Source: Gyrodactylus bullatarudis
Taxonomy: Eukaryota > Platyhelminthes > Monogenea > Gyrodactylidea > Gyrodactylidae
Assembly (NCBI GenBank): GCA_012064415.1
Contig: SSNU01000041.1
Location: 394,795 to 431,078 of the forward strand
Reading direction: 5' to 3'
DNA: 36,284 nt
The notes under the pieces are model-generated. The model was not told the origin of the DNA. It made no database searches and worked only from the letters and a program-made list of their open reading frames with translations. This document shows, one piece after another, positions 1-14,700 of this stretch (positions are counted from its first letter, which is position 1; each line of letters begins with the position of its first letter). The position numbers were made by a program, and so were the translations under genes.

Positions 1-573
1 ATGCTTGATTCTGATTGGTTGATTTAATTTCTTCAATGGATCCATTGGCTTAAACCGTGCATATCTATTTGAATTTCACAAGATATCGAAATAAAAATAT
101 GACCATTAGAAAGAGCACAAAATTTTGCATAGGATAGAGTCTTAACACTCTGAGATTTACGGAAAATATGAGCTCTAGCGAGCTTTTAAACCCGAAAAAT
201 ATGACAATTTTCGTGAGTTTTTACAGCTACTCCAAGTTTAACGTCTGGTTTTAAAAAGAAGATTTTTCGCGTCATATTGAAATATACCTCATTAGACGCA
301 GAATTTCCCGTTCTTTTCAATGAGCTAATTAGTTTAATTGTGTAATTGCGTTTTAGACAAGTAATTTGAAGAAATATGTGATCTAATTTGAGTTTTTTGC
401 GAATTTCAGTTTTTTTGGGAAAATTTTAATTTTTTTTCGATAAATTTTTGTAAAAATTAGAGTTTTGGAATCTGGGAAAAATTCTGCACGAACCCTGAAA
501 AAATTATCGATATATCTAAAAATTTATTTTTTTATTTCCCCCCGTGTTATTGAATTAAAATCATTACACTTAC
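1..573. other. AT-rich stretch, no gene seen
   Basis: Presumed start of the intron that follows exon 72 of the minus-strand gene. I see no exon with matching splice sites, no transposon protein remnant and no clear repeat. The open frame that begins at 465 on the plus strand is phenylalanine- and isoleucine-rich AT translation and overlaps exon 72 in antisense. Confidence 0.5.
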
Positions 574-2739
574 CTTGTGATATTTGTTCTTCTGATAAAA
601 TTACGATTAAATTATGTGATGTTTATAATTTAATATTCATTCCGAATTTTTTTTATCTCTTGGTACATTTTTTACTGAGTACGAATTTAATTTTTCATTT
701 TATTTAAATATACCATATATGTAACATTGTGTTTCGAAAAATTCTCTTGCAAAGTATGAGAAATTTATGTCTTGTTAAACAATTATTATGAATCATGATT
801 TATGATGATTCAATTTATCATGAAATCGCTAAAAATAGGATTTTTCTATATCAGAAAATTTGATTTAATTATATAAAATAACGTTTTGAATGCATAATCG
901 AAAGAGATATATTCCATAAAGTTAGATTTTTCCCCAATAGAGAGTCTAATCAAAATTTGCAGATATAAATTTTGAAAAAAATTAATCATTACCTTCCATT
1001 GCTAAAAAGATAATAAGGAAAATTTGATTCTAATTTAGAAATATAATTGAGGACAATTATTGTAACTTATGTTAAATATTAAAGCACATTATAATAAATT
1101 ATGAAATTGTTAGATTCTGAACTCATATGGAAGGTTAGAGAACAACAAGCGGAACTCCCACCCGTTGCTCTACACAAAATGAGACGGAAAAAGAAACTGA
1201 AATTAATGAGACGTTAGCTAAAGCTGATAATCTTCTATCTCCTATCCAGTATACAGCCCCAGCAACTATTATAGAATTGGCAAAATGTGAAAACAATGAG
1301 AAGTCAACAATTGTTGATAATCAAATTACCAGTCAACCTAGTGATAAGAGAGAAAGGAAAAACTGCTCAACAACCGAAAGAAAACGAAAAAGGTACAGTG
1401 GGCAGTTACAAATCGAAAACTTTCTCAAAAGGCAAAAGTAATTAGCTGATCCAGAGATGAATGTTCCCCAGCCTTCCGAAGGTAGTTGCGATATCAAAAT
1501 GAACCAATGGAAGGTCCCAAATAGAGCATTGTAATAGTATATATATTTTAACCAGGGTAGAGTCTGAAGAGACAATATTTTCGTACTTATTATAAATTAT
1601 TGTTTTCTTCAGGCTCTAGGACAGTCAACTTTCATAGAATTTAATGGAAAAAAGATGTAACATTTTAAAAACTAGTGTAGAACCGGCTAAGCAACTCAAA
1701 CTATCACTAAAAATAAAATTCAAAATTTAACTTACACGTCACAGTAAGACCATCTTTAAAGAGAAACAATGAATTATTTCAAATAATAATTTATGACTCA
1801 AATCTTTCATAGATGATGAATGAAAATTCAATGGATAAGGCATCGAAAACAATGCAATTCGAATTGGTTTTCAACAGTATATGCTTAGGAAGCATTGCTT
1901 ACCCTGATTGATCATTTCTGGAAAAAGTTTATATTAATGAAACTTATTCTTATTCATTACAGGTACAACCAAAGTAAGTCTTATTCTACCAACCATAATA
2001 CTAATTAATAATAATAGCAGGACGTTTACTTTCATTACATTTGAATATATATGCTCACCCTTCGATATGGATTCTGATTGAAGATTATTATCATTGAGTA
2101 TTTTATTAATTATCGGAAACTTACACTTGTCCATCACTGAATTCGAATATTTTTTATTCATTTGATCAACTGACGTAGAAAAAGGAAAAAATTCAACATG
2201 GTGTTTTATTTTTAAAGAGGAATTTTGATCAATTCTAACCTTCCCTAAATTTATAAATACTCACAGAAGTGCCACGATCCTGGTTTAGATAAATAAAATA
2301 CACATCTTGGATAATATATCATTACTTATACATATATTATAATATATACTAGGGTTAGGTGGACTTTTTTATAACCAAATAACGAAAGTACTTGATATTC
2401 TCATAGAATTTACTACCTAAAAGTTTTGCATATTTCTGAAAGGTAAAAATCATACCCATTCTTCCTTTTTTCCACCTTTCCAATTGGAATTTTAAAACTT
2501 GAATGCAGAAGTATTATCAAGACTTGCCTCCTTAGTATTTAAAATCTATTCTTAGACTCGGTACGAAAAATCTACCTTGTTCAAATCATGCAAAGAAACT
2601 CACATATTTTGCATTGAAATAAAACTAAAGATTAAATTTTAATTATAATCTAGACAGTATTCATTTTATTTATTTATTGAGAATTAACGATTTATCACAG
2701 ATAATAAGCAAAGCTCTAACTCACTAGACGATCAAGATT
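574..2739 (-). CDS. Micro-exon gene block H, exons 64-72
   Basis: Exons: 2725-2739, 2604-2624, 2265-2279, 2125-2136, 2059-2073, 1903-1917, 1736-1753, 993-1001, 574-591. Lengths are 15, 21, 15, 12, 15, 15, 18, 9, 18. Acceptors before exons 69 (CTTTTTCCAG), 70 (TTCTCTTTAAAG) and 71 (TTATCTTTTTAG) are good; exon 71 has a weak donor, GTAATG. Exon 64 ends in TA and exon 65 begins with T, avoiding a junction stop. The peptide reads VALLDGQVIHIEGNDQSGW and then a VNGR unit. Exon 72 has a donor (GTAAGT), so the gene continues 3', and I found no terminal exon in 1-573. The truncated Penelope copy lies in the intron between exons 70 and 71. Confidence 0.78.
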
Positions 2740-5700
2740 CTTAATAAATATTTTAATAAGTATTTTCGATGGAAAAAAAGATAGAATCTTGTACTGTCTG
2801 CCATTTGCACTGAAAAAAATGATTCCAATTAGAATAGTTAATGATAGAAATTATACGAATTTCTACAAAAAGTTTCGATCAATAAAATTTTATTTAAAGT
2901 GTGTGATGATGTTGACTGAGCGGAGAATGAAACACGGTTTTTCTAGAAAAAGTTGATTTTTTAACGATAAGCAAAAGTAGCAAATTTGATGTATATTCAC
3001 ATGTGGTTACAGAAGTGAAAACATTCACTTGAAAATATACAAATAAACTAAGTTTTTACTTCTTCACTTTATTGTGGCTTATACCATACAGAGTGGTGAA
3101 AACGATTTAAAAACATTTGTAAATGATATTCCGAAATTCATATCATTTCTGCAATTCTTGAGAAACATTATCCATATTTTGTAAATCTCTCCAAAAAATA
3201 TATTAAAGTATGTGCGTACTCAATGCAGCTATCAGAGAATTGTATGATAAATAATCAAATTATGATACCAGATGAATAATTGTTATATTTTAGTGGATCA
3301 CAAATGAGCTTAAATAGTTGGCGCCGAGGCATTAGAAAAATGATAGAAAATATATATAGCAAGAGAATATTTGAATACGCGTTGCAACCAAACCGAGATT
3401 TGAAGCGAGCCGACAAAAAGGTTATTGATTAAATAAATTATCGATAAACATTCATCTTTACCAATTAACAACTTTTTGAATATAGTTAAATAAAGATTAT
3501 AATGATAATGGTACGGTATCGTTTTTGGAGATCATTCGGGTGTCCCAATTAATTCTCAAGATAAACATTCTATTATTTTGCACACGAAATTGAGAGGTGG
3601 TTTTGTTCAAAGTAAAATTTATTTTTTCAAAGCAAAAGTATACAATTATGTACAAGAACATAATGTTATTTTAAAGGGCGGTGTACAATTATAAATACAG
3701 ATCTATAATTAATGGTATGCCGGAAAATTAGTGCATGCAGTGATGAAAAAATAACTACAAATCAATACAAGAGCATGTTTTTTCAAACTGAGAAAATTTT
3801 ATTCAATCAAATCCTGTATATTCATGATATTTAGGTAATGTTTTTTTCAGTGAAGTGTACATTGAGCAATTGTTCTTAGAGATTGTTCTATTATTGAGTG
3901 TTCTGCAGCAGCCTCCAGGATTCTCAGACTTTGGAATGTCACCTCCATTAATTGAATATTCATTCAATTATATCTTGTCTTCTTTCAGTTAATTTCTTTA
4001 AAGTCCTAAAATTGTACAAGAAATAAATGCTAACAAAAGTTACTCAGACCCCCTTGAATCAACCAATCATTTTTTTAGGATTTGACCTTGTCTCTACATT
4101 GTAACTCGTGAAGAACACCCCCAATTTTGGTCTCTCACTTTAAAAAAATAATTTTTGCTTTGAATAAAACCTTTCAATTTCGTCTTAATAACATTTAGCC
4201 TTCGTTTTATCCACCAATATACTACACCCTTATAAATGTGGAAAGAAAAAAATGGAAGTCGTGATAAGAATACGCAATACTATTGTTAACTAATTTTGAA
4301 CAACTTACTGTGTTGCTGGTCTTTAAAAGATTTTTTTTATCGAAAACTCAAATAATCAAGTCTTCTCTTGACTTTAAATTCATTTTATACTCACTTAATA
4401 GAGTATAAGAATCTTAAAGACAATAATCATTTAGAATTTCATGAAATTATTTATAATTCACTACCAAATTATGATATCATTGGAAGATATTTCGATAAGA
4501 ATGTTTTTGAATTGATAATTAATTTCAAAAATAAAAATCTTAACTCACTTTGAGACTTTGCATCTATTTTTATTCGATAAATTTTATAGCCTTGACAAGA
4601 TTTAAACACTGTTAAACACTGCACACACTGATCAAAGTTCACAATTTGGTCGTAACGTATATAATAGAGTAGACCAAACTGTTTGATAACTGATGAGTTG
4701 TTTTCCACAATCCCTAGTATAGTTATTCTAGAAATCTAGAAACTCAATGAAGTCTTTAGACTATAAAACTAGGGAATTTGACACTGATGGTGGCTGCGCT
4801 ATTCATTATTTTTATTTCATTCTAACTCTTATTGACATTGGTTGCTCAAATCAAAACCTGAGAGTGAAAGAGAATTTTGGCTAAACTAAAGATGAGCCTA
4901 TAATCGTTAATGTATAGGGTGGAAAATTGGCGATTTTTTCGATTTAAAAAAAATATCAAAAAATTAATTCTGATACAGTAGCTCTAGTTATAGCCCTATA
5001 GTTATATATATAGGGTGTTAGGCTCATCTTTAGTTCAGCCATTTTAAATTTCCTTGTATCAAAGGTAACTCAAGATTTCTCAATTTTGTTGCTAGTTAAA
5101 CCAAATCTTACATACACATGTAGATGATTTTTTCGCTTTTCTCATGACTTAGAAATCTAGAAATTATTTTCTGTAATCTCCGTGTTCAAAGGGTCTAAGA
5201 GAGATTATATTGACCCTCTCTGATATAACGTAGTAAAGCTAATTTTTATCTTTTTTTCGTCAATCTAGCGAAGAGATATGAAGTTGTGAAATTCAAAAGA
5301 ATATAATTTTTTGTTAGTCATAATTTATTACGCTTGAACTTAAAACCCTACTGAAGAAGTTTTTATGAAATTTTGAGTTCTTATGAGAACAGATCCATTC
5401 CATAGTTTTGATTGAAAATAATTTAAAATTGACTCTTTGAATCTATCATTGATATTTTCATATTTTTTAGTGTGACTCACAGTTTATTGCTTGAGTAGTT
5501 TAAAGATGTTTCATCGATTCATTTTACAGAAAAAGAATAAAATGGAGGCATTAAAATGCAAATATTTTCTGTTTTATTTCGTTATTGTAACTCACTTTTT
5601 ACTTAATTGAAATTGAAAATTTAATTTCGATATTAAGATTCATGAACATTTGTGCATTATGTTAATTTAAGATTTTAAGAATATATGTAATTTGATGTAA

Positions 5701-8700
5701 ATGAAACAAGTGATGATAATTTTCAGTCTTTGTTGATAACAATTTTTTTCAAAAAATCCTTATAGCTTTCTTTTGAACTCTTAAGAGGGGGGAAGTATAA
5801 AGAGTTTGGAAAATATACATATCAGTCACATATTTTATTTCATTTCTATGAAATAATTTTCCGTTCAAAATTAATCTTACTCAGTATATTGGTGACTGTA
5901 AATAAATTTCATAATTAGGGATTTAATTAAACTTATTAGATCATTTTATTGCTATTGATTGTTCAACTGACTGGGTTTTTTCACTTCAAGAATGAATGAT
6001 TGAGAACGAATATTTTCAAATTATCCTTCAAAGGTATTATTTTTAGGTTAATACTTACGCAGTTAACGGATAACTAAATAATTATGCGTTGATGAATGAA
6101 CGAAAGTTTATATTTTTTAATTTCTTGAAACTATACTCACGACTCAGATGTATTACTGTTTGCGAATATTAATTGATATTGGAAATAAATGATAACAAAT
6201 CTTTGTTAAAATTAAAATTCAAATAAATATCTCACATTTTAATAAAATGTTGTCTATAATTAATTACGTAAGGAAAAGGTAATATTAATTCAATATTCCC
6301 TTCGTTTACTTATAAAATTAGTATTATCTTACCCGGAATGATTTCTAAATGATGCAATTACTATTATTCAAAATTATCATTATAATTCATGTATTAGTAT
6401 AGTCCTCATCAAAGAAATGTTTACACTATTAATATTTATTATTATTATATTAAAAATTATCAGTTAAAAAGTGTAACCATTTAATATGTTGTTTTCAATT
6501 TCAATGAAAAAATCCGTAGAAATCGAAAATATTATAACCTTTATATCATCTTTTGAAATTAAAAAGTTAGCCATTTTCTCCAAATGGTCATTTTTAGGGA
6601 CTTTTAAACTAAAGGTTGGTTTAAAAAAAAATGCATATCCGTTATCAGCATATTTTAAAACCCTACTTAATCTTTAATCTCAGCGATGTACCTTGAAAAA
6701 AATTCTCTTGGACTTTAAGAGTTAACTGTTAGAAAAATAAATCATATTCATATATAATTTGTTTTTTATCATGAATTATAATATGAGAATAAAAGCCAAA
6801 TAATAGTGTAAACATATTTTTTGATGAACTATATATATTTTTATATAAGATAGAGAGTCATTTCATTTGAAAAAAATTACGTTGTTACACCATATCTGAA
6901 ATTTAGGTATGAAATTAAATATTGAAAATTCAAAAATTTAATTAATTTGTATGTTATTTGGTAATTCACTAGTGTATAATGGTAATCAGTGTGACTTTAG
7001 TGAATCTAGCTAATAAGACCTCATTAATATTATTGTTAAAATTTCTTATTTGTAATTTTTATCCGAACAGACGTACATATTTTTAGATCCGCTATCGAAG
7101 AAGAAGCCATAAAATTTCTTCATCAATATTTAATAGGATAAGAAAAATTTTGCATTTTGAAAATTTGGAAAACCTTATTGGTTTTTATAACTCAAGCATT
7201 TCAATGAACAAAACATCCCTTATTTTTCATAATAATTAATCTAGATATATCGGAATTGAACATTCGTATCTTAGAGTTTTTTCTACAGTTACTAATTTTT
7301 CTTTAGATTCTATGTATAATTATATAGAGGGTATTTCTATTTCATATCTTTATCTAATGATTAATAATTTTAAACATACTCCACTCCAGGCTCTAGGCTG
7401 GGAAAAAATTCTATATAATTTCTTATCAGTGAAAATTTTCTTTGGGGTAAATTCTCGGAAAAAAAATTTGGGTATTTTTGAAAATTTTCAAGGCCTATTC
7501 TTGAATTTGAATAAAACCTGTAAAAATCTCATATTTCTCAAATGTATTCGATAAGTTTGCTGTTTTATTTTATAATATGTATCTCTCTTACTCTTCGCAG
7601 CTTTATTATGCATATATCATTAATCATTGAGTTATTTTTGAATATAAATAGTTTTACATGAACTCAATTTAAACAATATAGAAAATATAATTAAATGAAA
7701 AGATACACTAGATGATCATAAACTTTAGGAAAACTAATCATTTTCAAGAAAAACTTTTTTATCTGAATAACCAATAAATTATCAGTTATAACTTATAAGT
7801 ATGATGATCTGATTTAATACAATAATAATACTTTTTCCAAGTTTCTTTTACCTTGATTTCAAACTCATAATTTAATCGATCTTTAAACGATGAAGTTGTC
7901 TAATCAAGAACATTATTAATATAGTCTACTACAAGAACATAGTCTATAAGAAACATAGAAGAATGAACGAATAAGATAGGAAGAGCTTTTAATTTTAAAA
8001 TCAATAAAAACTGCGGGCTCAGAAAGTAGAAATCTGGCACATTCAAATATTAAAAAAAGCTATTTTTGTCGAATTCTTCAAACTACTTATTTTCAGCTTT
8101 CGGATTAAAACTATTCTTCAATAAATAGCAAATTTTCATCATAAGAATCACACTTACTATTTCTCCCCATCAAGTTCACTTGCAGATAAAAAGTTTAAAA
8201 TTTTCAAACTATAACTTTGAATGCGGTTTTGAGAAACAAAATAGACCTTTATTTACAGACATCCGACGAAATTAGAAAAATTACTTGAAAAAAACTTAAA
8301 CTTTTAATAAAGAGGAAACAAAGAGCGATTCGAATATTTAAAATTTGAAACTTCTCATAATTTCTAAGGGGTAGTTTTTCTATTTTTCGCTTGATGAAAA
8401 TGAACATCCTAAATTAAATCTCTATAGTTAGTTCTTCAGAGTACTTAATCAGTACTTTAACCGGTTAATTTTGTTAAATTCCATGAATAATATATTTTTC
8501 TTACTCGGTTTTGTACAAACTACTGCAAAAGGTAATAAAATTATATTTTAACCACAGAAATAAACAATAAAGCTTACTATGGTGTTACACTAATCATAAA
8601 AAATTGATTATAGCATTTTCATAACAACAAGATGAATTTGATTTTTATTCCAGTTTACGACTTACAGTACTGTTAGCCTAATTATTCAATGTTTCAGTAT

Positions 8701-11700
8701 AAGGGTATATTACAAGAAGGAAATTAACAATTTATGGGAGAAAATTTAACTCACCTTACGAATTCGAAACTATAGTAAAAACCATTTACTAAAGATTATT
8801 CCAATTCGAGCATATCGGGGTGCACAGAGTAGGAGTTTATTAGTTCTTACAGGTTTATTATATCTCACAGGTTGCATACAGACATATCACTATATTTCAA
8901 AGTGAAATAAAGCTCTCATATTATTTGCTTCCTTTTCAATTAGTTTTTAATAAAAACAGTTTCTATCTAATTTTTTGTTCGAAACGGTTCATGATGCATT
9001 ATTTCTACTGTAGCTTTTAAAAGGGAACAATTTAAATTGTATTCTCTAGTTTAATTTAATATAAAGTTGATCAAAGATACTTATTTGAATTGATTGATTA
9101 TGTTAATCTTACCCTTCATCGATCCTAAAATTGTTATAAATTATTTGATCATTGAAGTAGGGAAAAGCTGATTCATAATATTATGTAGTGAGATCGACGG
9201 AAGGATGAAGGATCTTTAAAATAGTTCCTTAATGTTCGGAATTATTTCTCTAGTATCAAATTACTGGGGTTAACATTAAAAATTCCAATTTGAATTTTTA
9301 TTTACTCTCAACTGTTACATCTTCATCAAGAAAATATGTTGAATTCTCGTTAGTTTCACTTTTATTCAACTTTGTAACTGTTGCTGGGGCTATTCTTCTA
9401 TTCATTTCTGCTACTCAGTTTTCTGCTACTCTGTTCCCAAATTTTTAACCAGAGTAAATAAATAAACCGGTGAAATAAAAGCTTCATTCTTAATTATTCA
9501 CTTGTCTTCCAATCCTCATAATATTTGAAGAATTTTGGCACTAAAAATAAATCTTATATTCTGAAAAAACACCAAAAACTCTTCAATAATTAGCAGTAAT
9601 GAGAAATAGGTGAAAAAGCTCACATAGGCCACGGTTGTTGAAGATTAAACGAATAATTCTTTTGAACACACAAATTAGGTTTATACATGTTGATGAAAAA
9701 TTTCTCCTTCACCCAATCTTATATTAGTTTTCCTAGAACGAAATTTGTTAAGTCAATTGAAATTAGTAGATAGAAGTTAATTAAACTTAATCCAAACTCA
9801 AATATACGCTAATTCCTCACTAGCCTTATATTTGAGTTTTGAACCAAACGAATAAATGAAATTTTCCATTTTTTCTATTTGGATACCGTTATTTATAAAA
9901 AAATAAAAATTTTTTTTTAGTTGACATTATGAGTTGAGAGAGCATTCGGAATTCATTAAATATGTATGTAATTTACCTAGTCTGCTCAATTCTGCAAAAT
10001 AGGAAAAAATATAGAATGTATAATCAATAACTATTACGATCGTGTTAAGATGATAGATTAATTTCAACATTTAATATTTCAGGGTAAGGTATTTTTATAA
10101 AATATAACATTTTAAAATTCATTCATTAACTGGTCATCATATTGAAATTTTATACAGGGGATAATCTAGAAAAAAACATGATATTGAATAGTTTTTCTAC
10201 AAATTCCTAATAAAATTAATTTTGAAACGTTTTAAAACTTTCAGTTCAGATTTAAAATAACTCACGTAACATGACGATTCAATTTACTAATTAAAAAAGA
10301 TATACTTAATAATATTTCTATGATGCTCGATTAAAAATAGGAAAATAATAATTTTTTTCAAACTTTTTCTAAACGTATCGTTAGTCATTTTAGGTTAGCA
10401 GATAGGGGGTTAAAACAGATGAAGAGCCAGAATATTTGGCTGGCAATAAAACTTGGTTTTTCTCCCCTCATGACATATTTAGTGACTCATAATCTCAAGA
10501 GAAACATGATCTTTTTAAGAATTTATGTGAATCCATTAATGAATCTGATTTAATTTTATAAAATTTTTTCTAGCAGGATTTTCTAAACACACCTGGATCT
10601 ATTCTCAATAATATTTATAAGAAAAAGTGAGCTCTCAGTATCTTTGTTATTGATATTCATTACTATCCTATAGATTGACCAAAAGATTGATCAAATTCAT
10701 TTAAATGTTCAATGTATTTTTTTCGTAACATACGAATCTTCTGGATCATAATTTCGATGGGCAATGATAATTTCCTCACTAAAAACGGAAAAGAAATAGA
10801 TGAGAGAACGATTTTTTTATGAAATAAAATTATTTTTGATTTAACAATAAACATTTCATCTTGAGACTTGCTCCTCTATGTATTTAGCATATTACTCACT
10901 CAGTATAGCTAATTAATAAATTAAAAATAATTTTTCTAATATTATTTTTAATTTTGTATTCCATTCTATTAAATCTTTGTGGTTATTTATATATTTTCTT
11001 ATCTAATTTACCGTGACTCCAAGATGTACCTCGAAAAAGAAGTAAATTAGTTATTCATTTCAATTCAACATCAATATTAAAATCACTCCTTATTGTTGCT
11101 TAATAGGATAAATAATAGATAAAATAATTAGTTTGAGCCCATTTATTTAGGCACAAACTGAATAATTATTTATAATTCATAAAATTCAGCTAAATATGTG
11201 TAAACGATTTTGTAAACTTACACACAACCGATGAATCTGAATTAAAAAAGGAATAAATTAACTGTCTTCAACTAGTTACGAGAAATAAGATCTTGATTTT
11301 TAAATCATAAAATTTGAGCAGAAATTCGAAAAAATTGTTTCAAGTTAACTAAAATTCATAAAATTTTGGCATTGTGTATTCATTTATTCTCGAAGCACAT
11401 AAAATATTTAATACTTTGATGTTGAAAAAATTGATCTTATCTTGTATTTATAAAATTAAAGCTGTACAAGAATAAATTTTTTATCGAATTCAACATTAGA
11501 AATTCAATATAATTTGTCTTTATTGTGAGATATCAAACCATTTCTATTTTCCAATTCCCAAAAATATGAACGACCCAAAATTTAATAGTTTACTTATTCC
11601 ATCAGGTTCTGATCATTTGTCCAAGGTTATCTCAGATTTAATTGTATCCATTATATGTATTATCTTTTCGGAATCAATTAGAGTTTCCAGCTAAAAAGTT

Positions 11701-14700
11701 CAATGTACACATTTTTAAACTTCAAAATAGGACCTTATATTTTATGAGTTAAATTTTTCTCAAAACTTTATCAGCTCATTTTATTGAGAAATTCAATGGA
11801 TTTTGTACCTGACTATCTAGAGAGAAAAAATGTTTTTTGTAAAAATAATTAATTCCAGTCTTCACATCAACTAGTTTTACATTTTTACGAATAAGTAATT
11901 CACGTAGTTTTCAAACACGTCCGAAAATCCACTTATATTCATAATTCAGAAAATTAAAAGAAGATATATTAAAACCAAATGTACATTTCTTGAAGCATCA
12001 TCAGTGGTAATTCTTCAAAAATGATATTAGTTAAGAGTTTATTCAAGATAATATTTTACAACTCATGAAAGAAATTGTAAAGTCAAAGAAAATAAGAATA
12101 AAATGCAAGCTGAAAAAACACCAAAACTCTCCAATAAATAGCAAAAGTGGAGAGAAAAGTGAAAAAGCTCACATTGGCCAAGGTAATTGAAGGTTATAGG
12201 AATAATAGGTTACCTTTGAAGTTGAGCTTCATAATTATTGTTATTGATTGGAAATGATGTTCTCTTCCAGTCAATTGCATTAGATTTGCGTAGTAATGGT
12301 GTTTACATGTTGATTAATTAAATTAAATTACTATCTAGTTTTCGAGTGCTGAAACCGTTTGAGGAGTCCTTAATAGATCGACATCAAATATACGAAATGT
12401 ATTTCTATAGTAGAATTCATTGATGTTGTCTCAAATAAAAAGTCTCTACTGGGCTACTCTGGTAAATGGTCTATAAATTTTTCATGCTTTTCATGGATAC
12501 TTTTATAAATACATTGCAAGATATACTTTCCCAAATAAATAATCATTTACAAATGAAGAGGAATATAAGGAGAAGAAAGGAGAAAGTATCTACTCTTCTC
12601 CCATCTCCCATAATTCTTTTAATCTGCCTTCTGATTGGTTGATCATTCTGGAGGAAATTTCATGGTCGGTCAAAAATTTCTTATTAACCTATATAAACCT
12701 AATCTATGTGTTCAAAAGATTTATTCCTATAACCTTCAATTACCTTGGCCAATGTGAGCTTTTTCACTTTTCTCTCCGCTTTTGCTATTTATTGGAGAGT
12801 TTTGGTGTTTTTTCAGCTTGCATTTTATTCTTATTTTCTTTGACTTTACAATTTCTTTCATGAGTTGTAAAATATTATCTTGAATAAACTCTTAACTAAT
12901 ATCATTTTTGAAGAATTACCACTGATGATGCTTCAAGAAATGTACATTTGGTTTTAATATATCTTCTTTTAGTTTTACATTTAACTAACGTTAATCCATA
13001 AATTGTACTAAACCTTTAACTCACATGCCAAAGTCCCTTTAATTATTAATTTTATAAAAATCCTTATTTTATAATTATAACATTGTCTTCAAGATGCCTT
13101 CAATATCATGTTAGTGGTTAGACTTAGTAGTAGATTCTCTTTGAAGAATAACACTGGTCGGCAAATTGAATAAAATTTTTTTAATATACTGGATTTTACA
13201 TATCTTGCTCAGAATTTTATAACAAATTCAATGGAGCTATTCATTTTTTTTTTAATTTTTTTGAAGCCACCATGGCACTGAAAGTTTTTGCAGTCCACTG
13301 GGACATTTTTTATCATAACATTGTAATTATTGATTTTAAAGCAAAGTGCTTGGTATCATTCTAAAGCTAATTAGTAAATTTCCTTCCTGTATTTGTTTCA
13401 AAATTTTTCTCATAACATTTTACCACCGTTTTTCAAATCATCGTTTTCACGACATTACTTTACGATCGAATTCGTTATAAAACTCTGAGCAAGATATGTA
13501 ATATTCAGTGTAGTAAAAAAAATTGTGCTGACCAGTGTAAGATGTTTAATTGATATTGGAGTTTAAAATGAGAGTATTGCCGAGCCAAGAATATTATTAC
13601 TTTAGTCTAAACTCATTGGGACAATCAGAAAACGAACGTTATCACAAATTTTTCCTTCGTTCTTTGATCTTGATGAATCAATAACCACACAAAAAATTCA
13701 ACTTCTGAGCCTGTTGGCGATAAACTAATGAAAAGCCAATAGCATATTCGGAAAGGTCATGAATTTTGATCAAGATAGCTTTTTAAAATTTCGAATAATC
13801 CAATCGAAAGTTCATCAAATCATAAAAAAAACCCAGAAAATCGAGCGTATTTTTGTTAAACGTCAGTTAAAAAAAATTGAACCTACTCCACCCCTACACA
13901 TGTCATATGGATCGGCACAGAATTTAAATTTTAATCAAATAGTTAAAAAATTAATAGGATAACGTTTACGGATTTTGCGAAAATTAATTTTTGAAATATA
14001 ATTATATTATAATATACTCAACTACAATTTTTGTCTTTGAATAAAGAGTAGAACAAATTCTCACGTAATAAATCCACTGAAAAGAAAAGTGAGAATTAAC
14101 AAAAATAATGGTGAAAGTAAATAACATTCATTGAAAAACTTCAAATCAGAGAGCAAACTCACGCATTTCTAAGAGGAACATTGATTCAGGTAAATGAAAA
14201 AAATCTATTCTTTCAAAATATTCAGAATGTCTTGACTATGAGTAAATCTATCTTCATTAACTATGAATAAAGCTTCATTTTTTCTTTATTAATGTATTTA
14301 TGGGTATATATACAGTGAAAATGGGAAATCAGTGAGTGGACAGAAATCACTAGTGAAAGTCGGAAACCAGTGAAAATGGGGAAAGAAATAAATTTTTCAG
14401 GGCAGACATTAAAAATTATATATGCATTGTGTATTATGTGATATAAAAGGCAATGTATTTGACTTTTTGCATGTAATCATATTCAGTATCTTGTTTGTAT
14501 TCTAAATGTATTTTGGGGTAGACAGGTGCATATTTTTTTTATTTTCGTCCTAGAATGATACACATAAGCCAGGTTGACCAATGAAATCACAGCACAGATT
14601 TGATAAATTTGTCAAGCATAATTAACTATGATTATTTTAATTATAAAGCCTTACAAAAAACATTCCTTAGAAATTCGTGCAAAAATCCTAGAACTTCATC

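Larger units (their letters stand above)
11955..12971. mobile_element. Foldback element with 250-bp near-identical arms
   Basis: Left arm 11955-12206 and right arm 12721-12971 are inverted copies with very few differences; the loop is about 510 bases. Each arm carries a hammerhead-like motif (family B) close to its outer end, so both strands encode one. No transposase is visible in the loop. A diverged copy of the arm at 9555-9720 and decayed family B motifs elsewhere show it belongs to a dispersed repeat family. It lies in the intron between exons 39 and 40. Confidence 0.8.

Noticed and set aside
1333..1575. 80-codon frame on the minus strand
   Set aside because: It is the antisense of the Penelope tail copy at 1150-1573.
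3318..3334. TTGGCGCCGAGGCATTA, resembling a retroviral primer-binding site
   Set aside because: No flanking long terminal repeat, polypurine tract or gag/pol remnant was found nearby.
4044..4052. 9-base exon candidate with GTAACT donor
   Set aside because: Weak donor, and it lies inside the 3584-4183 repeat.
11594..11608. 15-base exon candidate with GTAAAC donor
   Set aside because: Contains TGA in phase 2.
13759..13962. 67-codon lysine-rich frame
   Set aside because: Could be a remnant of a mobile element, but I see no diagnostic motif.
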